A stretch of DNA of 13,792 bases from JBBRMU01 sp038230655 (GTDB lineage Bacteria > Patescibacteriota > Microgenomatia > UBA1406 > GWC2-37-13). Positions 7,982 to 13,792 of the stretch are shown here, piece by piece. A program made the position numbers and the translations under genes. Every line of letters begins with the position of its first letter. The first letter of the stretch is position 1. The notes under the pieces are model-generated. The model saw nothing but the letters and a program-made list of their open reading frames with translations, was not told where the DNA came from and did not search any database. The stretch lies in the NCBI GenBank assembly GCA_038230655.1, contig JBBRMU010000026.1:1-13792 (forward strand). Reading direction: 5' to 3'.

Positions 7982-8779
7982 ATGGCCACGACAAAAACTT
8001 CTGTAAAAGAAAATGAAGTACCAATGGAAATTTCTTCTGAAAAAGCTACTAGTTATGCAGTATTAAAGCCTGTTCTTTTTGCTCTCGCTGCAGTTATTGT
8101 GCTCGGCTTAGCAGCACTGCCAGCATACTATTTTTACTCTAAGTATCAAAAAGCGCAGAGTATGCTTAAAAATCCTACAGTTGCTGCTCGTGAAGAAGTT
8201 AACTCAATCATTTCTCAAGTAGGAAAACTGATGATCCTCCCATCCAAAGAACAACCGACCGTAGCAACAGTTACTGATAAAAGTAAACTGAAGTCGCAAC
8301 CTTTTTTTGCTAAATCTGAAAATGGTGATAAAGTACTTCTGTATACTGCTTCCAAAAAAGCAATTCTTTATCGACCAACAATTAATAAGATTATTGAGGT
8401 GTCTCCTATAAATATTGGCGACGTTGCCGGCGCTTCAACCCAGGCTAAAGTAAAAGTCGCTTTATTAAATGGAACAACAACTCCCGGACTAGCAAATGGA
8501 TTTGAAAAGACTCTAAAGGAGAAAGTTACGAATATTGATATTGTTTCCAAAGATAATGCTGCAAAAAGAAATTACACAAAAACTCTTGTAGTTGACGTCA
8601 AAGGTGACAAAAAAGATGGAGCAGGGCAGTTGGCAAAAGTAGTGAACGGTGAGGTATCTACTTTACCACCTGGAGAAGCTAAACCAAATGCAGACTTCTT
8701 AGTTATCGTCGGTACTCCTAGTGCTTCTCAACCTGAAGTATCTCCTTCCTCATCGGTTAGTCCTTCAGGAGGTCCATAA
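7982..8779 (+). CDS. Membrane-anchored LytR_C-domain envelope protein
   Basis: This 265-residue protein has a hydrophilic N-terminus, one transmembrane segment (about 29-52) and an outer part. Residues about 66-145 are a conserved-looking domain (VGKLMILP, PTVATVTD, QPFFAKSENGDKVLLYT, KKAILYRP, NKIIEVSPINI) that I recall in many CPR proteins of this type. Residues about 156-243 match the LytR_C pattern: VKVALLNGTTTPGLANGFEKTL opens it and ADFLVIVGTP closes it. The last 20 residues are Ser/Pro-rich. LytR_C often follows a LytR-CpsA-Psr phosphotransferase domain; none is present, so this is not by itself a polymer ligase. A role in wall or surface-polymer attachment is inferred from the domain. 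The leaderless promoter just before ATG 7982 sets the start. No clear terminator was seen before the convergent response regulator. Confidence 0.8.
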   Translation: MATTKTSVKENEVPMEISSEKATSYAVLKPVLFALAAVIVLGLAALPAYYFYSKYQKAQSMLKNPTVAAREEVNSIISQVGKLMILPSKEQPTVATVTDKSKLKSQPFFAKSENGDKVLLYTASKKAILYRPTINKIIEVSPINIGDVAGASTQAKVKVALLNGTTTPGLANGFEKTLKEKVTNIDIVSKDNAAKRNYTKTLVVDVKGDKKDGAGQLAKVVNGEVSTLPPGEAKPNADFLVIVGTPSASQPEVSPSSSVSPSGGP

Positions 8780-8839
8780 AACTAGCAGAAAGACATAAAA
8801 TAGCAAATTAACGCGAATGAAAATAAAGTTTAAGGAAGT

Positions 8840-9214
8840 TTAGAAGTTGCCAATTTTATCTTTTACCTTAAGGATTAAGTCATCAAGACTCCACTCAGTT
8901 TTTACCAGAAAATCGTAAACTCCCTGAGTCATAGCTTCCTCTGTTTTTTTATCGTCCGCAAGATTTGTAGTAATAATTACGCGTACATCTTTTCCCCATG
9001 CATCTTCACGTAATTTTTTAAGCATAGTGAGGCCATCCATTTCCGGCATAACGATATCAAGAAGTACAAGATCAGGATGTTCTTTCAAAGCGGTGGTAAG
9101 TCCTTCTAGTCCATTTTTAGCTTGTAATACTGAGAAGTTTTCTGCAGTTAACTTGTCAGAAATAATCTTAAGAAGGGCTTCATCATCATCAACAACAAGA
9201 ATTTTATTAGTCAT
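8840..9214 (-). CDS. Single-domain response regulator (CheY-like receiver)
   Basis: I chose the ATG at 9214 (124 residues) over the upstream ATG at 9268, because the extra 18 residues (Cys, Gln, Asn-rich) do not look like a receiver and a good promoter lies inside them. The receiver is canonical: acidic pocket D9-D10, phospho-acceptor D53 in LVLLDIVMPEMDG, T82/T83 in VIITTN and K105 in FLVKTEW. There is no DNA-binding or enzymatic output domain, so it must act through a partner protein or relay, which is not in the window. No histidine kinase is adjacent. It is convergent with the LytR_C gene and divergent from the nucleoside diphosphate kinase gene. Confidence 0.9.
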   Translation of the reverse strand: MTNKILVVDDDEALLKIISDKLTAENFSVLQAKNGLEGLTTALKEHPDLVLLDIVMPEMDGLTMLKKLREDAWGKDVRVIITTNLADDKKTEEAMTQGVYDFLVKTEWSLDDLILKVKDKIGNF

Positions 9215-9227
9215 AGGTTTTAAGTTT

Positions 9228-9255
9228 ATTATATTCTGTTTACATGTAGATGCAA
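9228..9255 (-). promoter_or_regulatory. Promoter of the response-regulator gene
   Basis: On the minus strand, TTGCAT (9255-9250) and TATAAT (9233-9228) are separated by 16 bases. The start site would fall near 9221, giving a leader of about 6-7 bases before ATG 9214. The spacer holds the perfect palindrome TACATGTA (9241-9248), a possible operator. Its position shows that translation should begin at 9214. Confidence 0.6.
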
Positions 9256-9314
9256 GAGGATAAATCATTATTGTTGGCAGCTAAAGTAATAGTGTATGTT
9301 ACTAAGCCTATTCG

Positions 9315-9330
9315 ACCATATCAATATGGT
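9315..9330. promoter_or_regulatory. Inverted repeat, candidate operator at the ndk promoter
   Basis: ACCATATCAATATGGT is a perfect 7-base inverted repeat with a 2-base centre. Its right arm runs into the first base of the -10 box at 9330, so a bound protein would block RNA polymerase. The loop is too short for an RNA hairpin. No regulator is identified. Confidence 0.4.
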
Positions 9331-9335
9331 ACAAT
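9327..9335 (+). promoter_or_regulatory. ndk: Extended -10 promoter of the nucleoside diphosphate kinase gene
   Basis: TGGTACAAT fits the extended -10 form (TG-n-TAnAAT), which would explain why no good -35 hexamer is visible. The predicted start near 9342 leaves about 21 bases before ATG 9363, with no Shine-Dalgarno sequence. Confidence 0.5.
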
Positions 9336-9362
9336 GGTGGTAATTAGAAATTTCATTATTTT

Positions 9363-9941
9363 ATGGAGAAAACACTCGTAGTTTTAAAACCGGACGCTGT
9401 CCAAAGAGGTCTGATTGGACGCATTATTACCCGTTTTGAGCAGGTGGGGCTTAAAGTAGTTGCTGCAAAAACAATGCTTGTCACACGTGAACACGCAGAT
9501 AAACATTATCCAGCTAGTAGAAAAGAGTTTATTGAAGGAATGGGTGGAAAAACTCTTGAGAATTATGAAAAGTTAGGAATTAATGCTAAAGAAGAATTCG
9601 GGAGTAATGATCCTCACAAAATTGGATTACAAATAAGAGAGTGGCTGGTTAGCATGATTACAGAAGGTCCAGTTTTTGCAATGGTACTTGAAGGTCCTCA
9701 TGCAGTAGAGTTGGTTAGAAAACTAGTAGGGCATACTTTACCACTTATGTCAGCACCTGGGACTATAAGAGGGGATTACTCGTTCGATTCTTCCTATCTT
9801 GCGAATACTCGTAAGCGACCAATAAAAAATCTTATTCATGCGTCTGGAAATTTGGATGAAGCAGTCTTTGAAGTTGGACTGTGGTTTTCTAAAAAAGAGA
9901 TTCATTCTTACGAAAGGGTTGAAGAAAAGGTAATGAGATAA
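9363..9941 (+). CDS. ndk: Nucleoside diphosphate kinase, enlarged form
   Basis: This enzyme moves the gamma-phosphate of ATP onto nucleoside diphosphates through a phosphohistidine, in the cytoplasm. The N-terminus EKTLVVLKPDAVQRGLIGRII is diagnostic (K9), as are GPVFAMVLEG, APGTIRGDYS (R136) and KNLIHASGNLDEA, with active-site His159. At 192 residues it is longer than the usual 140-150. The extra length is mainly an insert at about 51-95 (EFIEGMGGKTLENYEKLG and following), plus residues around 140-150 and a C-terminal tail. I recall similar inserts in CPR enzymes. All catalytic motifs are intact, so it should be active. It is monocistronic, with its own promoter and a strong terminator, and is convergent with surface gene B. 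Confidence 0.95.
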   Translation: MEKTLVVLKPDAVQRGLIGRIITRFEQVGLKVVAAKTMLVTREHADKHYPASRKEFIEGMGGKTLENYEKLGINAKEEFGSNDPHKIGLQIREWLVSMITEGPVFAMVLEGPHAVELVRKLVGHTLPLMSAPGTIRGDYSFDSSYLANTRKRPIKNLIHASGNLDEAVFEVGLWFSKKEIHSYERVEEKVMR

Positions 9942-9964
9942 CACTTCCATTTAGGAAAGCCCTT

Positions 9965-9989
9965 AGCCGCCGTTCTGGCGGCTTTTTTT
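9965..9989 (+). terminator. Intrinsic terminator after ndk
   Basis: AGCCGCC (9965-9971) pairs perfectly with GGCGGCT (9977-9983) around the loop GTTCT, followed by a run of seven T ending at 9989. This is a strong GC-rich hairpin for the plus strand. The minus strand lacks a T tract after the hairpin, so it should not stop transcription from gene B efficiently. The T run includes the complement of gene B's TAA stop. Confidence 0.9.
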
Positions 9990-12900
9990 ATGGAGTTGGA
10001 GTCGGTGTCAACGTCGCTGTGGGAGTTATCGAAGTAGTTGGACTTGGTGTCAAAGTTGGAGTTACTGCTGGGGTTCCAGTTGGTGCCTCATCAACGATGA
10101 ACCAGTTAAATCTCACATCTGCACTTTGAACTGACGAGACTTCAACGGTAAATGAAACTCCATTACTTTGAGATGTGACAGCTATTGGCACGAGCAGTCT
10201 TGTCTTTGGAGTAATGAAAACATGGGATCTACTTGTGATCCCTGTTGTGTGAATTACAACGGTAGTACTTCCAGCATGAATATCTCCTTCTCCGAGTATT
10301 TTAGCTGTACTATCTGATGTATCGATATTGACTTTCTTTACGGTTATCGTCTCTGCCTTCATATTCCCTGAAGTATCCATTGTGATCTTTGCTCCTTCAA
10401 ACTCAATTGGTGCGAGTGCACTTGACTGTAATCTTAATGGCCCGATAAGCGTGTTAATTGATGACCCAGGAATACCATTATCAGTATCTAATCCGATGAT
10501 ACTCATGAGTCCGCTAGTGAGTGTACCTGTTACTGCTACATCATTAAAGTTTGCTTTTCCAGCGACTATGAGTGATGAAAGTGTCGCGGAGTCAGTACCA
10601 GATAGCTGAGCCGATGTACTTGCTCCCAGAATTGCCCCTGCTGAATTGAGTAGGGCAGAGGAAGAACTATTACTCTGTAAGTTTGCAAGCTGTCTTTCTA
10701 ACTCACTAATTCTATCTGAGTGATTACTCACGTTAGATATTAATTGTGAAAGATCCGCCGACTGAGTTGCGTTTGGTTGTACTGAACCTCCTGAAAGCTG
10801 AGCTGAAAGCGAGGCATACTGTTCTTCGAGGTGGTTCAGTCTGTCTTGAACCGTCGATACAGTGTTATTAATTTGTGACTCAAGATTTGAGACTCTTGTA
10901 TTAGTATCTGTAGTGTCGTGAGCCGTGGCAACAAGCTGGTTACCAACCATAAGAGCTCCATCTGAGTTTAGATGCAAATTTCCTAGTAAGTTATTTGGAT
11001 CACTAAAACCGGAGTTGACATACAGTAACACTTTTCCACACCTTACAGAAGGGTCTGTCCCAGCAGGACATGCTATTACCTCACCAACTCCATGTTCAGG
11101 ATCAAAAACTTCTAGAGCTTTTCCCACTGTTGATCCCGTTTTATTAGTTTTTTTACCAAACCCAGAAAGTGTGCTAGCTATAATTCCATCTCCTTTTTGA
11201 ATAGGTCCATTTATAGTCGATACTTTTGTTTTAATCTGTCCGACTAATCCTACTAGCGCGTCATTTGTAGTTGGATTTTCAATATAATTACCTACAAATC
11301 CAGATCGATTTGAGACTACGCCGATAATTTCCTCGTTCTCTGTAGCTTTTTTGTTACCTTGGGAAGTAGTTGAAATAATATCACCAAGAGTAGTTGGTTC
11401 AATGATATTAAAGTATTCTCCGTAGTCAGCACCTGAGGTATTGTATGCAACGGCATTGTTATTGGCGCTAATGTTTCCCATAGCAGTGCCGCCTGTATCA
11501 CCACTAGTTACACCTGCATAAAATGTTGCAAATCTTGCATTAGTTGTTGTTGAAGTTACTCCTAAGTTTATTCTTAACCCAACTGTATTAGCACTATCAG
11601 TATTACTATTGTTCGAAATAGCTGCAGCAGCAAGACCGGCTGATGATAAACTGTCGTTAACTGACAGTTTAAATCCGGGAGAGGTGTTATCAATACCTAC
11701 TCTGTTGGCGAAGTAATTTTTCCCACCTGTCGAATATAAAGCATAGCCACTTGAATCAAATTGTTGTATATATGCCCCATATCCAGTTGCACTATCGGTT
11801 GTGAAATATCCACCATATCCATCAGCACCACTTCCTTCGCCACTTATACCTATTGGACCAATACCAGATACACCTACAGTTCCTCCTGTACCTACTACTC
11901 CAATTGATTCATGGTTATAAGTACCAGTCGCAGCTCCTTTGATTCCATATGAATATCCTACGTTTCCACCAGTAGATAAAAAGTATCCCCCATATCGAAA
12001 GCTATCATCACTTCCAGTTACTGTTGTGGTCACATTAACTCCATATACACTACTTGATGTATTTTGTGTGTTAATAACATTGATTCCGCGCAGGGAGTTG
12101 CTAGCATCCACATCGAGTTTGTATGAAGGATTTGTTAGACCACTACCAACATTTCCTCTCGATGTACCACCTGAGGTAACTCCTAATAACACATTACCTG
12201 CTGCTCCGGCTGTGTTACTTGATCCACCCGATGCAGCTCCACCAGCCCCTCCAACAACAAATATGGAGGCACCAGCCCCTCCAGTATTTAATGTTCCTGT
12301 ACCTGTGACTGCGCCTCCGTCTCCGCCTATCAGAGAAAGAGTACCACCTGCCCCTCCGACTTTTGTACCAGATGTACTTGTCACAGCGCCACCTGTTCCA
12401 GTTGTTAAGTTAATCGCACTACCAATTCCACCTGTTGCACCTGCAAAGCTGGTAGCCTGTCCTGTAATACCTATAATATCTAGAATCGATTTCGCATTTG
12501 CTCCGCTTGCAGTTGAAGTACTCGTTAGCCCATTTCCACCGGCTGAAATTCCTCCAGCACTAAAGATTCCAGTTCCGCCAACGTTTAGCCCTCCGCCAAC
12601 TGAAAGCGAGTTCCCAATTGATGCATTAGTGTCAACCTGCAACGATCCTAACTCAGCAGTATGTGCGAGAATCGAGGTTGTCTCTGTTCCAGAAATATCA
12701 TAGATTCTAAAGCTTCCAGCCTCAGTAATCACGTACGCATATCGACCTGAAACAGTAATTGATCTTGGTGTTGCAGATGTTGTCGAGAAAGTACCTATAC
12801 TTGTGAGACTCGATGGATTAGTCGCATCGATAACTTGAACAGTTGCGCTTGTATAGTTTGTTATATATATATATCTTCCTGCAACAAATATTCCCATTGG

Positions 12901-13792
12901 ATTTGAACCACTTCCTGTTGAAAGTGAGGTAGCAAGTGTTGGAGTAGTTGGATCTTTTACATTAAATACCTCAACTTTATTTACATTTGGTGCTACAGTT
13001 TGTCCATCAGTAACATAGGCATAATTTCCTTGCACGGATAGTTTCTGACTACATCCCGAAGTGTCTGCATTACCTACATTACTAGGTGATGCCGGGTTAG
13101 AAAGGTCGAAAATTTGGAAAAAGTTATTACCTGCACCAGGCGCACCGCAGCTGGCAACTCCACCGTCGACAAGATATGCGTACTTTCCCTGGACAAATAC
13201 ATCATTTGGACTGTTGTTTGTAGATGTTCCACTACCATTCAATACAGTAGGTAAGTTAGGATTACTAATATCAACAACAAAGAATTTACTATTTGTATTA
13301 TCTGTAATATAGGCATATTTACCACTAACATACAAACCTGATATAACATCAGATGAACCAGGTATTGCAAGTACTTTTACTATGGTTGGCGCGTTTGCAT
13401 TAGAAGCATCTACAATTATTAGGTTTGCATCATCTACCACATATACATACTTGCCTTGTACGACTACTCTTCTGAGATTTGAACCACCATTAAGACTTGT
13501 ACTTGAGATAGTACTAGCGGACGATGGATTCGAGATATCAATGACTTTGAAAGTACCTGCTTGTTTGTCGACTGCATAGGCAATTTTTCCTTGTACAGCC
13601 ACGTCCCAAAGAGCAGAGTAGGCGATCGTGCTTTTTGCAGCTGAAGGAAGTGAACCTGAAGCTGTTACGTTCTGAAAATTACCAACTAAGTCAAGCTTTT
13701 GGCCAGGAGTAGTAGTACCGATACCAACTCTACTGTTAGTAGTATCTAAATCTAATAATCCCGACTGGAAGTTTAAAGCAGTAGTTGAAGAA
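9988..13792 (-). CDS. Giant fibre-like surface protein B with seven-bladed beta-propeller, 5'-truncated by window edge
   Basis: The frame stays open to the window end, so the GTG at 13602 is an internal codon and the true start lies outside. Order on the minus strand: fibre motif VGIGTTTPGQKL (about 13728-13693); seven LVIVD-type propeller blades (about 13632-12655); a Gly-rich region (about 12470-12150); two further degenerate fibre motifs, GLTNPSYKLDV and VGIDNTSPGFKL, flanking YGGYF/YGAYI-type repeats (about 12060-11700); a DYGEY module (about 11440-10990) homologous to that of surface protein A; two likely coiled coils (about 10920-10790 and 10765-10675); a beta-sandwich-like domain ending VRFNWFIVDE (about 10311-10084); and a Pro/Thr tail to the stop. 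No SH3b or sorting signal follows the tail. The likely role is an extracellular fibre or adhesin presenting the propeller; ligand and anchoring are unknown. A glycosylated PT tail is inference. Confidence 0.85.
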   Translation of the reverse strand, partial: SSTTALNFQSGLLDLDTTNSRVGIGTTTPGQKLDLVGNFQNVTASGSLPSAAKSTIAYSALWDVAVQGKIAYAVDKQAGTFKVIDISNPSSASTISSTSLNGGSNLRRVVVQGKYVYVVDDANLIIVDASNANAPTIVKVLAIPGSSDVISGLYVSGKYAYITDNTNSKFFVVDISNPNLPTVLNGSGTSTNNSPNDVFVQGKYAYLVDGGVASCGAPGAGNNFFQIFDLSNPASPSNVGNADTSGCSQKLSVQGNYAYVTDGQTVAPNVNKVEVFNVKDPTTPTLATSLSTGSGSNPMGIFVAGRYIYITNYTSATVQVIDATNPSSLTSIGTFSTTSATPRSITVSGRYAYVITEAGSFRIYDISGTETTSILAHTAELGSLQVDTNASIGNSLSVGGGLNVGGTGIFSAGGISAGGNGLTSTSTASGANAKSILDIIGITGQATSFAGATGGIGSAINLTTGTGGAVTSTSGTKVGGAGGTLSLIGGDGGAVTGTGTLNTGGAGASIFVVGGAGGAASGGSSNTAGAAGNVLLGVTSGGTSRGNVGSGLTNPSYKLDVDASNSLRGINVINTQNTSSSVYGVNVTTTVTGSDDSFRYGGYFLSTGGNVGYSYGIKGAATGTYNHESIGVVGTGGTVGVSGIGPIGISGEGSGADGYGGYFTTDSATGYGAYIQQFDSSGYALYSTGGKNYFANRVGIDNTSPGFKLSVNDSLSSAGLAAAAISNNSNTDSANTVGLRINLGVTSTTTNARFATFYAGVTSGDTGGTAMGNISANNNAVAYNTSGADYGEYFNIIEPTTLGDIISTTSQGNKKATENEEIIGVVSNRSGFVGNYIENPTTNDALVGLVGQIKTKVSTINGPIQKGDGIIASTLSGFGKKTNKTGSTVGKALEVFDPEHGVGEVIACPAGTDPSVRCGKVLLYVNSGFSDPNNLLGNLHLNSDGALMVGNQLVATAHDTTDTNTRVSNLESQINNTVSTVQDRLNHLEEQYASLSAQLSGGSVQPNATQSADLSQLISNVSNHSDRISELERQLANLQSNSSSSALLNSAGAILGASTSAQLSGTDSATLSSLIVAGKANFNDVAVTGTLTSGLMSIIGLDTDNGIPGSSINTLIGPLRLQSSALAPIEFEGAKITMDTSGNMKAETITVKKVNIDTSDSTAKILGEGDIHAGSTTVVIHTTGITSRSHVFITPKTRLLVPIAVTSQSNGVSFTVEVSSVQSADVRFNWFIVDEAPTGTPAVTPTLTPSPTTSITPTATLTPTPTP
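12150..12470 (-). repeat. Gly-rich region of surface protein B
   Basis: Short degenerate units such as 'GTGGAVTS', 'GGAGGTLSL', 'GGDGGAVTG', 'GGAGASIFV' and 'GGAGGAASG' alternate Gly-rich turns with short hydrophobic strands. The pattern is like beta-helical or collagen-like shafts of phage-type fibres. Because glycine codons read as Pro/Ser codons on the other strand, this region also creates long meaningless open frames on the plus strand. Confidence 0.6.
12655..13632 (-). repeat. Seven LVIVD-like beta-propeller blades in surface protein B
   Basis: Seven units of about 40-55 residues share the pattern 'V-x-G-[KRN]-x-[AVI]-Y-[VIAL]-[VTI]', then a strand like 'VIDISNP' or 'IVDASN'. Visible blade openings are VQGKIAYAVD, VQGKYVYVVD, VSGKYAYITD, VQGKYAYLVD, VQGNYAYVTD, VAGRYIYITN and VSGRYAYVIT. 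Blade one needs residues upstream of the GTG at 13602, which supports the longer reading. The only cysteines lie around blade four (SCGAP and SGCSQ) and may form a disulfide, as expected outside the cell. Confidence 0.75.

Noticed and set aside
8780..8839. Gap between the LytR_C gene and the response regulator, checked for a bidirectional terminator
   Set aside because: No convincing stem with a T tract was found on either strand.
9215..9268. Longer N-terminus for the response regulator from ATG 9268
   Set aside because: The extra 18 residues do not fit the receiver fold and a good -35/-10 pair lies within them.
11939..12703. Open frame of 254 codons on the plus strand, Pro-rich
   Set aside because: It is the antisense shadow of the Gly-rich region of surface gene B, where GGN codons read as NCC.
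13600..13602. GTG as start of surface gene B
   Set aside because: The frame continues to the window end with a fibre motif and the first propeller blade upstream, so this is an internal Val codon.

Overview
This looks like a bacterial chromosomal segment from a Patescibacteria/CPR-type organism, most like Microgenomates. The assignment rests on memory of gene families, not on a search. The DNA is AT-rich by eye. Clues are two giant Gly/Ser/Thr-rich fibre-like surface proteins with Pro/Thr tails, a small membrane-anchored LytR_C protein of a kind I recall from CPR genomes, an enlarged nucleoside diphosphate kinase, and very short or absent 5' leaders without clear Shine-Dalgarno sequences. TGA is used as a stop and Gly is encoded by GGN, so nothing suggests the recoded-TGA lineages.

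Layout: (1) 1-3909 (+), the 3' part of a giant surface protein ('A') of beta-strand repeats, a DYSEY module, a coiled coil, a beta-sandwich, a PT-rich linker and an SH3b domain. (2) 3951-5885 (-), a GT-C-like multipass membrane protein with C-terminal TPRs, convergent with A. (3) 5930-7933 (+), a multipass membrane protein with an embedded spermidine-synthase-like domain, divergent from (2) with overlapping -10 boxes. (4) 7982-8779 (+), a single-TM LytR_C-domain protein. (5) 8840-9214 (-), a single-domain response regulator. (6) 9363-9941 (+), nucleoside diphosphate kinase with a terminator. (7) 9988-13792 (-), the 3' part of a second giant surface protein ('B') with a seven-bladed LVIVD-type beta-propeller, a Gly-rich region, a DYGEY module, coiled coils, a beta-sandwich and a PT tail. 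Both giant genes run off the window, so their N-termini and signal peptides are not visible. No RNA gene, CRISPR array or insertion sequence was seen, and no gap without a gene exceeds 150 bases.

The main theme is the cell surface. A and B share a C-terminal chassis (DY[S/G]EY module, coiled coil, beta-sandwich, PT-rich segment) but differ in their upstream heads and in their ends. A ends in a putative wall-binding SH3b domain and B ends in a bare PT tail. The GT-C-like protein could act in surface glycosylation and the LytR_C protein in envelope attachment, but these links are inference from proximity. The response regulator and kinase are housekeeping or regulatory genes with no visible functional tie to the surface genes. 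The best candidates for something undescribed are the A/B chassis with interchangeable heads and the membrane-embedded synthase-like protein that lacks a key catalytic aspartate.
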